A DNA stretch of 64,000 bases from an uncultured Bacteroidales bacterium (GTDB lineage Bacteria > Bacteroidota > Bacteroidia > Bacteroidales > UBA932), in assembly GCA_947179325.1 (NCBI GenBank), contig CAMXAU010000008.1, forward strand, positions 1-64,000, read 5' to 3'. Every line of letters starts with the position of its first letter. Within the stretch, counting starts at the first letter, position 1. This document shows positions 45,394 through 55,586 of the stretch, one piece after another. The position numbers and the translations under genes were made by a program. The notes under the pieces are model-generated. The model saw nothing but the letters and a program-made list of their open reading frames with translations. It was not told the origin of the DNA and ran no database searches.

Positions 45394-46941
45394 TCAATTG
45401 CATTGTGCAAGCAGGGAGATCAGTTTCTCGATTACCGGCTGGATGCGGGATACCGGGGCTGTGAAGTTGTTTATCATGACAGAGAAGACTATTGCATCTT
45501 CCTTGCATCCGGAGCTTGGTATGATATAGCCCGTGAAGCATCGGACTCCGCCCATTGAGCCGCTCTTCATCCTTATTCTTGTCTTCGTCATTTCAGGAGT
45601 CCCTTTCAGCATGTATTTCAGTGTCCCCTCACCTCCAGGATAGGGGAGTGATTCCAGATAGTCATCGAATGCCGGGGAATCCATCATTGCCATGAGAAGC
45701 CTGCAGAAGAATTCAGGGCTGACGAGATTCTCCCTTGACAGCCCGCTCCCGTCCCTGATTCTTGCTCCTGAGGGGCTGATCCCAAGTTCTGAAAGAATGC
45801 CGTCTACTGCAACATATGCGGAATCGTAGCTGCCTTTGCCGCAGTATTCCATTCCTATTGTCTTCATCATTGCCTCGGCATATAGGTTATTGCTCTCCAT
45901 GTTTGTGACAGCCGCTATCTTTGCAAGTGACGGGGACATTGTGCCGCCGAGGATGCAAAGCTTTTCCTGCGGGCATTCTTTCCATGATGGCGCGGCCGGG
46001 CAGAATACAGTTCCAAGGTCAGCCGGGCCTCCGGAGCATGACATGCCTTTGCCTTTCAGATATTCCGTGAAATAATGTGCGCATGTATATTCAGGGAACT
46101 TGTTTGCAGCCTCCTCGGTCCTTGGCTTGCGGTCTATGGCAAAAGTCCCTCTCATCTCCCCGACAGGCGCAAGGCTGCTTGTGTAGAAGTACAGGGTGTT
46201 GCCGGAACCTTTCTTGCCGGTTGTGCATGAATAGATGTATCTCATCCATGGTGCTTCCGGATATACAGGGGCAATCTCAACCGGGTCGCCAGGCTTCTCG
46301 CCGGGGGCTACCCTGAAACTCTGTATGTTCTCGTTGAATGACAGCCCACTTATTCCTGTGCCGTAATATGTGCCCGAGTCATTCAGCTGCCATGATTCCT
46401 GCTCCAGCATTCCCGGGAAGGCCCTTCCGTCCCCTATGATATATCCGTCAATCTCCCTGATCCCTGCGTCAGAGAGAATGCTGTGCCATCTGCCGAATAC
46501 TGTCTCCCGTGGTTCCGCTATGCGTCCGGACGAGAATAATGTCGGGTCTCCTCCACCTATAATGTAGAGGTCACCGTGCAGTGTGCCTCCTGAAATATGC
46601 CCGGTGTATCCTATTCTTGTCTCATATCTGAAATCCCCGCCAAGGCTATGCAGCGCCAGGGCAGTGGTGATCATTTTCATGTTGGAGGCAGGGACCATGA
46701 GCCTGCCGCTGTTTCTGCTGACCAGTGTGTCGCAGCCTGGAGTCACGGCCAGGATGGCTATGCCGGCACCTTTCAGGCTGTTGTCCGCCTCCATCTCTTT
46801 AAGGCAGGTGCCAAGCTGCCCTATTGTGCCCAGGTTTGTCGTCCTGCGGCCTGTGCCGGTCTGCGCAGGCAGATTGAATAGTGATATGATTGTGGCCGCA
46901 ATGACAGATGCCGCCGATATTCCTGCTGTTCTCATGTCCAT
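45394..46941 (-). CDS. dacB: D-alanyl-D-alanine carboxypeptidase / endopeptidase (PBP4 family, peptidase S13)
   Basis: Trims or cleaves peptidoglycan cross-links in the periplasm. The 515-residue protein has a signal peptide (cleavage near LPAQT), the SxxK motif Ser86-N-M-Lys89, an SxN motif in MESNNLYAE, and KSG in RMKSGSMGG, with the long insert between motifs that marks the class-C PBP4 type. Transcription runs toward the deformylase gene, 24 bp away. Confidence 0.94.
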   Translation of the reverse strand: MDMRTAGISAASVIAATIISLFNLPAQTGTGRRTTNLGTIGQLGTCLKEMEADNSLKGAGIAILAVTPGCDTLVSRNSGRLMVPASNMKMITTALALHSLGGDFRYETRIGYTGHISGGTLHGDLYIIGGGDPTLFSSGRIAEPRETVFGRWHSILSDAGIREIDGYIIGDGRAFPGMLEQESWQLNDSGTYYGTGISGLSFNENIQSFRVAPGEKPGDPVEIAPVYPEAPWMRYIYSCTTGKKGSGNTLYFYTSSLAPVGEMRGTFAIDRKPRTEEAANKFPEYTCAHYFTEYLKGKGMSCSGGPADLGTVFCPAAPSWKECPQEKLCILGGTMSPSLAKIAAVTNMESNNLYAEAMMKTIGMEYCGKGSYDSAYVAVDGILSELGISPSGARIRDGSGLSRENLVSPEFFCRLLMAMMDSPAFDDYLESLPYPGGEGTLKYMLKGTPEMTKTRIRMKSGSMGGVRCFTGYIIPSSGCKEDAIVFSVMINNFTAPVSRIQPVIEKLISLLAQCN

Positions 46942-46970
46942 ATCTGCTTTGGGGTTTCTTGAATACGCTG

Positions 46971-46978
46971 CAAAGTTA
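46971..46978 (-). promoter_or_regulatory. -7 box of dacB
   Basis: Minus strand TAACTTTG, 29 bp upstream of the dacB ATG. No TTTG at the -33 distance. Confidence 0.4.
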
Positions 46979-47093
46979 GAATACTTGCGGTTTATTCCAT
47001 ATCCTGGATGTCTTTATTTGAAGTCCGCTTATCAGCTCCGGAACCTGGCGATATTTTGTGCAATATTTTGCATGGATTTGTAAATTAATTGTT

Positions 47094-47101
47094 TAACTTT
47101 G
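47094..47101 (+). promoter_or_regulatory. -7 box of galE
   Basis: TAACTTTG with TTTG at 47067-47070 (spacing 23, longer than the usual 19). 70 bp before the galE ATG. Confidence 0.5.
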
Positions 47102-47171
47102 CCTGCTTCGGGAAAGATAGCGTCTGATATCACACCCTCATGAATTTTTGAAAACTTTTAAAATTGATATT

Positions 47172-48236
47172 ATGAAGAAAAGAGTTTTGGTATCCGGCGG
47201 TGCCGGATATATCGGCAGCCACGTTACCGTGGAACTGATAAATGCCGGATATGATGTCCTTGTGGCAGACAACATGTCAAACTGCGACATGACATGCTTT
47301 GAGGGTGTCAAGAAGATTACAGGAAGGGATGATATTCCTTTCGAGGTCATTGACTGCTGTGATGATGCAGCCGTGATGAAGATGTTCTCAGACTACCGTA
47401 TTGATGCGGTAATCCATTTCGCTGCCTATAAGGCTGTCGGCGAGTCTGTAGCAGAGCCTATAAAATACTACAGGAACAACCTTGACTCATTCCTTAACAT
47501 CCTTGAGGCCTCAAAGACACATGGCGGGTGCAATGTGCTCTTCTCTTCTTCAGCGACTGTATATGGAGAGGCGGATGAACTTCCGGTGACCGAGAAGTCA
47601 GAGAGGAAGCCTGCAACATCTCCATACGGAAATACGAAGCAGATTTGTGAGGATATCCTCCGTGATGTAGTCGCAGCAACGGCCGGATACGAGGCAATGG
47701 AGCAGGGGGCGTCACGCAATGGTGTAGTAAAGGGAATAGCCCTGCGTTATTTCAACCCTATCGGAGCGCACCCGTCAGCACTTATCGGCGAACTGCCACG
47801 CGGTGTCCCTAACAATCTTGTGCCTTTCATCACACAGACGGCTGTAGGGAAACGTGAGTGCCTGAGCATTTTCGGAAACGATTATCCTACCCCTGACGGA
47901 ACATGCCAGAGAGACTATATCGATATTGTTGACCTTGCAAAGGCGCATGTGGCTGCTGTCTCAAGGATGGTAGAGGGCAAGATGGATGAAAACTATGAGG
48001 TTTTCAATGTAGGTACCGGCCGTCCGGTCTCAGTCTCAGAGCTTGTGAATGCCTTTGAGAAAGTAAATGGGGTAAAGGTGAACCACAAGTTCGCTCCACG
48101 CCGTCCAGGCGATGTGACAGCAATCTGGGCAGACCCTACCCGTGCAAATGAAGTCCTCGGCTGGAAGGCAGAGCGCACAGTGGAAGAGACCCTTGCTGCG
48201 GCATGGGCATGGGAGAAGCATCTTGCAGGGAAATAG
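47172..48236 (+). CDS. galE: UDP-glucose 4-epimerase
   Basis: Interconverts UDP-glucose and UDP-galactose in the Leloir pathway and supplies surface polysaccharide precursors. The 354-residue protein has the Rossmann motif GGAGYIGSH (7-15), FSSSATVYG, the catalytic Tyr and Lys of SPYGNTKQ, and RDYIDIVDLAKAHV. An ATG at 47148 would add eight residues, but the Rossmann strand normally starts within a few residues of the N-terminus. It is monocistronic. Confidence 0.96.
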   Translation: MKKRVLVSGGAGYIGSHVTVELINAGYDVLVADNMSNCDMTCFEGVKKITGRDDIPFEVIDCCDDAAVMKMFSDYRIDAVIHFAAYKAVGESVAEPIKYYRNNLDSFLNILEASKTHGGCNVLFSSSATVYGEADELPVTEKSERKPATSPYGNTKQICEDILRDVVAATAGYEAMEQGASRNGVVKGIALRYFNPIGAHPSALIGELPRGVPNNLVPFITQTAVGKRECLSIFGNDYPTPDGTCQRDYIDIVDLAKAHVAAVSRMVEGKMDENYEVFNVGTGRPVSVSELVNAFEKVNGVKVNHKFAPRRPGDVTAIWADPTRANEVLGWKAERTVEETLAAAWAWEKHLAGK

Positions 48237-48253
48237 TATCTTTCCAGGTCCGG

Positions 48254-48310
48254 AATATAATAAGCGTGGAAGCTGTAGCCGTTCAGGCTTGCTTCCACGC
48301 TTATTATATT
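48254..48310. terminator. Perfect 20-bp inverted repeat between convergent genes
   Basis: Arms 48254-48273 and 48291-48310 are exactly complementary over 20 bp (AATATAATAAGCGTGGAAGC); the 17-base loop holds a further AGCC/GGCT pair. It lies between the ends of galE and the phosphatase gene and could stop both transcripts, though there is no T run. A mobile or repeated palindromic unit is another reading. Confidence 0.6.
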
Positions 48311-48360
48311 GGATTGTCCGGAACTTTGACTTTGCAGCCAAATCATCCCCGGATAATGGA

Positions 48361-49647
48361 CTATTGCATCTTAGACGGTGCAGGGAAGTCTGCTATACGC
48401 TGCATGAAGTATTCGCGCAGGTCTGACCAGTGATAATATGGGGCGCAGTCTGTGCCAAGCTGTACGAGAGACTCTTTCTCATTCATAAGGATCTTTACCA
48501 GGATGTCCTCTGAACCTTTCTTGCGGTAGAATACCATCTGGATATTGGCTGCCATGGGGGTCACTACATAGTCGCACCATACATCATGTATGCTGTTGCT
48601 CTCTTCTACCGGGGTGCTGCAGCCTTCGATTCCCATCAGGCCTGCAAGCGGCACGACATTCTGGTCGTGGGCATATCTTAGGGTGGCCGAATATTTTCCG
48701 CCGGCAACAGCCTCGTCTGCTCCTGCGATGAAATGTCTCAGCAGGTCATCGGCATCGGACAGGGATTTTGTGCCATTTGCCTTTGACGGGCCGCTCTCCA
48801 TGTACATGTAGTTGTTGCGTACCTGCCAGAGCGGATAGCATTCCTCGACTGTAAGATAGTCATACAGGTCAATGCCAAGATAGTCCACATCACTGCAGAT
48901 GGCAGCGAGTATATAATGTGTGTAGAGAATCTCCCACCTCTTGTCTTCAGGAATGAAACTGTAGTCTGTAAACAGCAGGTTCAGGAGCCTTTCGGGGCTG
49001 GACTGGGACTCATATGCCTCATTTCTTGCCTCTTTCCTTTCTGCATAGAGTTTCCTGCACTCATCAATGTGGAACAGGTATTTCATGAGGCGGTCAGAGC
49101 ATGTCCTTGTCACCTTGAGTGACGGATTGAGTTCCTTCAGCCTCTCTATCGAGTTTGTCATGCTGATGATACATCTCCCTACAGTTGATGAATAGACATC
49201 TATCTCATTCCCTTTCCCGCTGAATATCTCCGGGAAATTCCTGTACATCCTTTCTGCGATATGCCTGTGCTCGCGTGCCCCGCGTGGGGTCAGTGTACCG
49301 TACTGGTCTTTCGCATCATCGGCAATTATCTTCATTTTCCCATAGACTTCCTTGCCGGTTTCTGTCAGTTTTCCGCTGTCCAGGCCTTGCTCCAGCCAGG
49401 TGAGACCTCTTTCATAGAAACTGGCTGAACTGTGGAAACGTGAGCCATGGCGTCCGAGATGGCTGATGTAGAATGGCTTGTATCCTTTGGGAGCAGCAGT
49501 AAGCGTGTGCACCGTATCAGGGTATGATGTATATATTCCGGAAAGGTTGTGGATGTCTTTCTTTATTTCAGCTTCGCTTCTCTGTGCAAATGCCGATACA
49601 CAGAAGAGCAGTGCGGATGCCAGTGATATAAATATCTTTTTCATCAT
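48361..49647 (-). CDS. Histidine-type acid phosphatase (HD type, MINPP/phytase-like), exported
   Basis: Histidine phosphatases of this branch remove phosphates from inositol phosphates or sugars. The 428-residue protein has a signal peptide (MMKKIFISLASALLFCVSAFAQ), the RHGSR motif with the nucleophilic His, and HDQNVV as the distal proton-donor motif. Bacteroidetes MINPP enzymes and other phytases in this clan have HAE or HD here; substrate cannot be assigned. The frame extends to 49728, but 49647 begins the signal peptide. It converges on galE. Confidence 0.88.
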   Translation of the reverse strand: MMKKIFISLASALLFCVSAFAQRSEAEIKKDIHNLSGIYTSYPDTVHTLTAAPKGYKPFYISHLGRHGSRFHSSASFYERGLTWLEQGLDSGKLTETGKEVYGKMKIIADDAKDQYGTLTPRGAREHRHIAERMYRNFPEIFSGKGNEIDVYSSTVGRCIISMTNSIERLKELNPSLKVTRTCSDRLMKYLFHIDECRKLYAERKEARNEAYESQSSPERLLNLLFTDYSFIPEDKRWEILYTHYILAAICSDVDYLGIDLYDYLTVEECYPLWQVRNNYMYMESGPSKANGTKSLSDADDLLRHFIAGADEAVAGGKYSATLRYAHDQNVVPLAGLMGIEGCSTPVEESNSIHDVWCDYVVTPMAANIQMVFYRKKGSEDILVKILMNEKESLVQLGTDCAPYYHWSDLREYFMQRIADFPAPSKMQ

Positions 49648-49734
49648 GTCATTTTTTGTCGGATGCCCAGGATATTTCCGGTATCTGGTTGTCTGTCCCG
49701 GAATAAAGGGCGGATCCGGTGAATGCAATAATAA

Positions 49735-49766
49735 ATAAAAAGGGGTGCAACAATCAGCGCACCCCT
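49735..49766 (-). terminator. Terminator of pnp
   Basis: Perfect 8-bp stem AGGGGTGC/GCACCCCT (49741-49748 with 49759-49766), followed on the minus strand by T5 and an AT-rich run, 21 bp past the pnp stop. Confidence 0.75.
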
Positions 49767-49787
49767 CTATCGTTTAACTGCCGTCAA

Positions 49788-52130
49788 TTAGAACATCTCT
49801 GGTTCGTTATTGTGGCTGTCGAAATTGTCATTGTTACGTGGAGCACGCTCCTCGCGGAATGGACGGCGGTCATTGCTGCGCCTGTCATCACGCCTGTCGT
49901 CGCGGCGGCTGTCACGGCGGTCGAAGTTCCTGCGGTCATCGCGGCGCGGACCCCTGTCGCCCTGAGGACGAGGTTTGCGCTCTGGCTCTACATATCCCTC
50001 AGGCTTCTCGATCAGCGCCCTGCGTGAAAGTCTCATCTTGCCGGTCTTGGCATCGATCTCAAGGAGCTTGACTTCAACTTCATCACCGACATTGAGGACA
50101 TCCTCAACTTTCTCTGTCTTGTTCCAGTCTATCTCGGAGATGTGGAGAAGACCTTCCTTGCCAGGGAGAATCTCAACGAATGCACCGAATTCAAGGATAG
50201 ATACAATCTTGCCATTGTATACTTTGCCTACCTCAGGGACAGCGCAGATTCCGTTGATCCAGTTGAGAGCCTTGTCCATTGACTCCTTGTTCTCTCCGAA
50301 GATGTCAACAACTCCTTCGCTTACGCCGTTGTTCTGCTCCTCAGTGATGGTGACAATAGTGCCTGTCTCCTTCTGTATCTTCTGGATGACCTCACCGCCT
50401 TTACCGATAACGGCACCGATGAATTCACCTGGAATCCTGATCTGGATGATGCGTGGAACGAATGGCTTGTAGTCCTCACGAGGCTCGCTGATGGTCTTCA
50501 TCATCTCGCCCATGATGTGTAGACGTCCCTGGCGTGCCTGCTCAAGGGCTTTCTCCAGTACATCATATGAAAGTCCGTCCACCTTTATGTCCATCTGGGT
50601 AGCTGTGATTCCGTCCTTTGTTCCAGTCACCTTGAAGTCCATGTCTCCGAGGTGGTCCTCGTCACCGAGGATATCTGTAAGGATAGCATAGCGTCCATTA
50701 GGGTTCTCCTTGTCAGTTATGAGTCCCATTGCCACACCGGCTACCGGTTTCTTGATCTTCACACCGGCATCCATGAGCGCAAGGCATCCTGCACATACGG
50801 TAGCCATTGATGATGAACCGTTTGACTCAAGTATATCTGAAACTACGCGAACTGCGTATGGATTCTCAGGAGCAAGAGGTACCATTGGCTTGAGTGCCCT
50901 CCATGCAAGGTGTCCGTGGCCGATCTCGCGGCGTCCTACACCTCTCTGAGGCCTTGCCTCTCCTGTTGAGAACGGAGGGAAGTTATAATGGAGCACGAAC
51001 TGGTCTGTGCCCTGTATGAGGACTTCGTCCCTTTCCTTCATGTCGAGCTTTGTGCCGAGTGTCACTGTTGAGAGCGACTGTGTCTCGCCACGTGTGAATA
51101 TTGCAGAACCATGTGCGCATGGGAGGTAGCCGACTTCGCACCAGATAGGGCGAACCTCTGTCGTATGGCGTCCGTCAAGGCGGATTCCCTCATCAAGGAT
51201 CATGTTCCTCATGGCAGCCTTCTCGACTGCATGGTAATATCTTTCGACCATCATGGTCTTTGCATCGCGCTCCTCTTCAGGGATAGTCTGGTAGAACTCC
51301 TCCTTGAGTGCCTCGAATGCGTCAGACCTTTCGTGTTTTGCACTGCCGCTCTTTGCGATAGCGTAGCATTTGTCATAGCAGAATTTCTCTACAGCAGCAC
51401 GCAGCTCCTCATCGTTCTCCTCATGGCAGTATGTCCTCTTGACAGTCTTGCCAGTCTCTTCAGTCAGCTCCATCTGCACCTTGCAGTGCTTCTTGATCTC
51501 GTCATGCGCGAACTTGATTGCCTCAAGCATCTCAGCCTCGCTGACCTCCTTCATCTCGCCTTCGACCATGAGGATGTTGTCATATGTCGCAGCGACCATG
51601 ATGTCGATGTCTGCCTTGGCCATCTCGCTGAAGTTAGGGTCGATAACGAGCTTGCCGTCAATCCTTGCAACGCGTACCTCAGAGATCGGTCCGCCGAAAG
51701 GAATGTCGCTGACAGAAAGGGCAGCAGATGCAGCGAGTCCTGCAAGTGCATCCGGCTGGATGTCCTTTTCAGCTGAAATAAGGTTTACGGTTACGAATAC
51801 CTCTGCGTGGAAGTCATCCGGGAACAAAGGCCTGAGTGCCCTGTCCACGAGCCTTGCTATGAGGATCTCATAGTCAGATGCTTTTCCTTCACGCTTCATG
51901 AAGCCGCCAGGAAATCTTCCTGCGGAAGCGAATTTTTCCTTATAGTCAACCTGGAGAGGCATGAAGTCCACATCCTCCTTTGCATCTTTTGCACAGGTGA
52001 CAGTTGCGAGAAGCATAGTGCCTCCCATTTTAACTACTGCTGAGCCGTCGGCCTGCTTTGCCAGTTTGCCGGTCTCAATCTCGATTACCCTGCCGTCGGA
52101 TAATTCAATCTTTTTGTTAATGATATTCAT
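49788..52130 (-). CDS. pnp: Polynucleotide phosphorylase
   Basis: A phosphorolytic 3'-5' exoribonuclease for mRNA turnover. The 780-residue protein has two RNase PH domains ([13 protein letters not shown] in the first; [12 protein letters not shown] region in the second), a KH domain ([12 protein letters not shown]) and an S1 domain ([21 protein letters not shown]). After the S1 domain comes an Arg/Asp-rich tail of about 65 residues with repeated DDRR/RRD units, likely disordered and RNA-interacting. It follows rpsO, a conserved arrangement, with a terminator between. Confidence 0.97.
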   Translation of the reverse strand: MNIINKKIELSDGRVIEIETGKLAKQADGSAVVKMGGTMLLATVTCAKDAKEDVDFMPLQVDYKEKFASAGRFPGGFMKREGKASDYEILIARLVDRALRPLFPDDFHAEVFVTVNLISAEKDIQPDALAGLAASAALSVSDIPFGGPISEVRVARIDGKLVIDPNFSEMAKADIDIMVAATYDNILMVEGEMKEVSEAEMLEAIKFAHDEIKKHCKVQMELTEETGKTVKRTYCHEENDEELRAAVEKFCYDKCYAIAKSGSAKHERSDAFEALKEEFYQTIPEEERDAKTMMVERYYHAVEKAAMRNMILDEGIRLDGRHTTEVRPIWCEVGYLPCAHGSAIFTRGETQSLSTVTLGTKLDMKERDEVLIQGTDQFVLHYNFPPFSTGEARPQRGVGRREIGHGHLAWRALKPMVPLAPENPYAVRVVSDILESNGSSSMATVCAGCLALMDAGVKIKKPVAGVAMGLITDKENPNGRYAILTDILGDEDHLGDMDFKVTGTKDGITATQMDIKVDGLSYDVLEKALEQARQGRLHIMGEMMKTISEPREDYKPFVPRIIQIRIPGEFIGAVIGKGGEVIQKIQKETGTIVTITEEQNNGVSEGVVDIFGENKESMDKALNWINGICAVPEVGKVYNGKIVSILEFGAFVEILPGKEGLLHISEIDWNKTEKVEDVLNVGDEVEVKLLEIDAKTGKMRLSRRALIEKPEGYVEPERKPRPQGDRGPRRDDRRNFDRRDSRRDDRRDDRRSNDRRPFREERAPRNNDNFDSHNNEPEMF

Positions 52131-52258
52131 TATTGCTTTTTCAACCTGCCTCCCCCGATGGGAGTTGATTAATATTGTTCCTTCGTATACTGTGTCTTAT
52201 ATATAGTAGTCTGACGTCTGCCGCAGGTTGATTTGTTAGCTGACGTAGATTTGGTCTC

Positions 52259-52294
52259 AATAAAAAAGGGGGTCCACTCTCTGGGACACCCCTT
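52259..52294 (-). terminator. Terminator between rpsO and pnp
   Basis: An imperfect GC-rich stem (about 52266-52294) followed on the minus strand by T6. It lies 21 bp past the rpsO stop and may reduce read-through into pnp. Confidence 0.7.
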
Positions 52295-52314
52295 CAGTTT
52301 CCTACGGGTATAGG

Positions 52315-52590
52315 TTATCGACGGAGACCAAGCTCCTTGACGATATTTCTGTATCTCTCGATGTCAACTTCCTTGAGATAGTCAAGGACGCGACGTCTCT
52401 TACCCACGAGCTTCAGCAATGAACGACGTGTTGCATAGTCCTTCTTGTTGCTTCTGAGGTGCTCGGTAAGGTGAGCGATACGGTAGGAAAATAGAGCAAC
52501 TTGACTCTCTGGAGAGCCGGTGTCAGTATTAGACTTTCCGTACTTCGCGAAAATCTCCTGCTTCTTTTCAGCCTGTAAATATTCAGCCAT
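52315..52590 (-). CDS. rpsO: 30S ribosomal protein S15
   Basis: Binds 16S rRNA and the ribosomal platform. The 91-residue protein shows the S15 signature: [17 protein letters not shown], then [18 protein letters not shown] and the C-terminal LGLRR. Length (about 89 is typical) fits. It has a consensus promoter at 52673-52703 and stands upstream of pnp, as in many bacteria. Confidence 0.97.
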   Translation of the reverse strand: MAEYLQAEKKQEIFAKYGKSNTDTGSPESQVALFSYRIAHLTEHLRSNKKDYATRRSLLKLVGKRRRVLDYLKEVDIERYRNIVKELGLRR

Positions 52591-52672
52591 CCTGAAAAAG
52601 ATTTAAGAGGTTAATAATTTAAACTGTCATTGCCCTCACGGTTCCATTTGCATGGAGTCCTGAAAGCGGGCG

Positions 52673-52703
52673 CAAAGATAGTCAGAAAATCAGATAAAAC
52701 AAA
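52673..52703 (-). promoter_or_regulatory. Promoter of rpsO
   Basis: Minus strand: TTTG (52700-52703), 19 bp, TATCTTTG (52673-52680); exact consensus, 83 bp before the rpsO ATG, leaving room for an autoregulatory leader. Confidence 0.8.
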
Positions 52704-52901
52704 CTGTTTGAGGAAAATATTTGTGAGGTCTGGCAACAAATTTCCTTTATGCGGAGTCTAACTTCAAGCTATCTGTTTTTTACTGGTTTACCGGAACGGG
52801 AATAGGCTGGACTGCCTTAGCTGTGATATCAATAATTTAGCCTTGACATTAATGGCTGCGGCATTAATAATATAGACAAACGTTTTTCATGCCAAAATAA
52901 T

Positions 52902-52932
52902 TTTGCAGAGATAATTTATTTGCATACTTTTG
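52902..52932 (+). promoter_or_regulatory. Promoter of the TonB-dependent receptor
   Basis: TTTG (52902-52905), 19 bp, TACTTTTG (52925-52932); exact consensus, 60 bp before the ATG at 52993. Confidence 0.8.
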
Positions 52933-52992
52933 TAGTGTATTAGTAATGTAGTACTGTAAGTTTTGGCGAACACTTGACAAATCGATACGGAT

Positions 52993-55560
52993 ATGAAATT
53001 GAGCCTTAAAAAGTTATTGTGTCTGGCGGGTGTGATATACATCGCCATGTTTTCCATGAATGCTGACGACATCAGGTCGTTGAAGGGAGAGGTCATGGAG
53101 AAAATTTCCGGAACTCCTCTCCCATATGTGACGATTGCCTTGGCGGATACTTCCGGCAGGGTCCTGGGCGGCGCGACAAGTGATTCGTCCGGAGTCTTCA
53201 TTCTCAATGTGCCGTCAGGTGCAGGAATACATGCCGCAGCCAGTCTTGTATATTCTTTTGTCGGGTACCGGGAGTACAGGGTTTCTCTCGGGGATGCAGT
53301 GGAGAAAGTGGAAAACGGAACAGGGATATTGCATCCGGTTGCCATGGAAGAGGATGCGCAGATGCTTGCGGGTGCGGTTGTGGCAGGCAAGAGGCCTCTT
53401 CTGGAGCATCATTTTGACCGTATTGTGCTTAATGTCTCTGAACTTACTGTCGCCCAGACCGGAAATGCGCTTGATGTCCTGAAAAGCTCCCCGGGTGTGA
53501 CAGTGGACAAGGACGGGAATGTGCAGCTTAACGGGCAGACTGTCGCTGTGTGGATTGACGGGCGCCCTTCGCAGATGTCGGGAAAGGACCTTGAGACATA
53601 TCTGCTTGGCAGTACGGGAGATACAATAGAGAAGGTGGAGCTTATAAGCAACCCGTCTGCGAAATATGATGCAGAGGGGAGCGGTGGAATAATCAATATC
53701 AGGACGAAGAAAGGGTTCATGAAGGGCCTTAACGGTTCTGTGATGGTCAGTGCCGGCATGGATTTCTTTCCGGAGATTTCCTGGAACGGTTCGCTTTCTG
53801 CCAATGTGATGTACAAGACGGAGAAGACGAATACCTCGTTTTCTTATTCTCCAAGCTATTATGGCAGCAGAAGCCTGACGGAGGAGATCAAGCTGTATGG
53901 TGAGGGCAATACAAGCAGGCAGATTTCAGAATCCAGGTCTGACGGATATTGGCTTGGCCATAATGTGTCTCTCGGGAATGACTGGACAATATCCAAAAAG
54001 GATGTGCTTGGATTAATGTTCAGGACTACGATATCTGACAATGGCAGCCATATAATGCCAGGAAGCAAGATTGAGGACTACAGGAATTTCGGCAATGCTG
54101 ATCAATATCTGTATTCGGTCATGGATTCCAGGACAGATAATCTCTCTGGCAGCAGGAGATATTCCGTCAACCTGAACTATACCAGGACTTTTGATGAATC
54201 CAGGCTGCAGGAGCTTACCCTGAATGCAGACTATGACAGGACAAACGGCAGGGTCGGCAATGTCCAGTCCAACATATTTGACAAGGATTTGCTTGCTCCG
54301 GATGCATCCGGTCTCGAGGACTATGGCTTTGAAGACAACACAAGGAGGATTCTTGACCTGTATTCATTCAAGACGGACTATTCCCAGACATTCTGGAAAA
54401 GTACCGGCAGGATAGAAGCAGGTGCAAAGGCTGCGGTCTCGAATACGCGCAACTGGTTCAGCAGATATGACTATATATATGAAGCGGCAGATGGCTTGCA
54501 GGCTTCTGCTGTGCTGCCGGATGTCCCGTCTGAACGCAATGACTTTACATATAACGAGCAGGTCTATGCCGCATATCTCAATGTCGCGAAGCAGTTCTCG
54601 CAGAAGTGGAACGCGCAGCTTGGCGTGCGTGGTGAATATACTGTCCAGATGGGAGACTGGATGACTGGCATGAATCCGGACGGGACTCCTTCTGGGACAA
54701 AGAGGACATATAAGGATTATTTTGACTTTTTCCCGAGTGCATATGTATGCTATATGCCATCGATGAAGGCCATCTTGACAGCGAGCTATTCATATCGGAT
54801 AAGCCGTCCCAAATACTGGCAGATGAATCCTTTCCGCCAGTATCTGAATGCGACTACGTATTCGCAGGGTGACCCGGCGCTCAGCCCGTCATACAGCCAG
54901 AATGCATCGCTCTCTGCAGTCCTGTTCAGCCGGATGACAATAAGTCTCGGATATTCCGGCAACAGGAACTATTCCGAGACCCAGGTGCCAGTCTATGACC
55001 GTGAGACAGGGATGATGGGACTGGTGTTTGCAAATGCCGGGATCCAGCAGGGGGCTTATGCTTCCGTATCGGTTTCAGAGCAGCCTGTTACTAAATGGTG
55101 GAACTTTACATTCAGCGGCTCATATTACTATAGCTGGTTCAATGCATATCCTGGGCTAAGTTCCGGAATGGGTGATGACTTCACCAATAAGGGCGGAATG
55201 TTCAACGGGTATTTCAGCACCACCTTCTTCCTGCCGAAATCATTCAAGATAAGCGTAGACGGGTGGGGCGCGACTTCACAGACCGCAGGATACTACACTG
55301 TCAGCCCGATGCTGATGCTTGGATTCAATGCGGAGAAGTCTTTCCTTGATGGCCGTGGCCGTCTTGCGCTGAGGGTGAATGACTTTGCAAACACTTTCAG
55401 GACTAATGTCTATATCAGGCAGGACGGGACAGACACCTACAGCATGAAAAATGGCTCCGGAAATCTCGGTGTCTCCGTTTCATTCACATGGCGGTTCGGT
55501 ACGGCATCGTCCTCTTCACGTAAAAATGTAGGAACTCTTGATGAGGACAGCAGAATGTAG
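52993..55560 (+). CDS. TonB-dependent outer-membrane beta-barrel receptor (OMP_b-brl_3 family)
   Basis: An 855-residue outer-membrane protein: signal peptide, an N-terminal carboxypeptidase-regulatory-like domain (LKGEVMEKISGTPLPYVTIALADTSG in pieces), a TonB plug (NALDVLKSSPGVTVDKDGNVQLNG and IEKVELISNPSAKYDAEGSGGIINIRTK, typical of this family) and a barrel ending SVSFTWRFG. Residues 838-855 are Ser/charged. It is not a SusC (no SusD partner follows). Cargo unknown. It has its own promoter. Confidence 0.92.
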   Translation: MKLSLKKLLCLAGVIYIAMFSMNADDIRSLKGEVMEKISGTPLPYVTIALADTSGRVLGGATSDSSGVFILNVPSGAGIHAAASLVYSFVGYREYRVSLGDAVEKVENGTGILHPVAMEEDAQMLAGAVVAGKRPLLEHHFDRIVLNVSELTVAQTGNALDVLKSSPGVTVDKDGNVQLNGQTVAVWIDGRPSQMSGKDLETYLLGSTGDTIEKVELISNPSAKYDAEGSGGIINIRTKKGFMKGLNGSVMVSAGMDFFPEISWNGSLSANVMYKTEKTNTSFSYSPSYYGSRSLTEEIKLYGEGNTSRQISESRSDGYWLGHNVSLGNDWTISKKDVLGLMFRTTISDNGSHIMPGSKIEDYRNFGNADQYLYSVMDSRTDNLSGSRRYSVNLNYTRTFDESRLQELTLNADYDRTNGRVGNVQSNIFDKDLLAPDASGLEDYGFEDNTRRILDLYSFKTDYSQTFWKSTGRIEAGAKAAVSNTRNWFSRYDYIYEAADGLQASAVLPDVPSERNDFTYNEQVYAAYLNVAKQFSQKWNAQLGVRGEYTVQMGDWMTGMNPDGTPSGTKRTYKDYFDFFPSAYVCYMPSMKAILTASYSYRISRPKYWQMNPFRQYLNATTYSQGDPALSPSYSQNASLSAVLFSRMTISLGYSGNRNYSETQVPVYDRETGMMGLVFANAGIQQGAYASVSVSEQPVTKWWNFTFSGSYYYSWFNAYPGLSSGMGDDFTNKGGMFNGYFSTTFFLPKSFKISVDGWGATSQTAGYYTVSPMLMLGFNAEKSFLDGRGRLALRVNDFANTFRTNVYIRQDGTDTYSMKNGSGNLGVSVSFTWRFGTASSSSRKNVGTLDEDSRM

Positions 55561-55571
55561 AAATGTTGTAG

Positions 55572-55579
55572 TATCTTTG
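55572..55579 (+). promoter_or_regulatory. -7 box of the YgjP-like gene
   Basis: TATCTTTG ending eight bases before the ATG at 55587, implying an almost leaderless transcript. Confidence 0.5.
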
Positions 55580-55586
55580 CCGGCCT

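Larger units (their letters stand above)
52591..52992. other. Intergenic region between rpsO and the beta-barrel receptor
   Basis: About 400 bp without a gene. It holds two near-perfect divergent promoters: for rpsO on the minus strand (52673-52703) and for the receptor on the plus strand (52902-52932). A -83-base leader precedes rpsO. Nothing else stands out. Confidence 0.6.
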
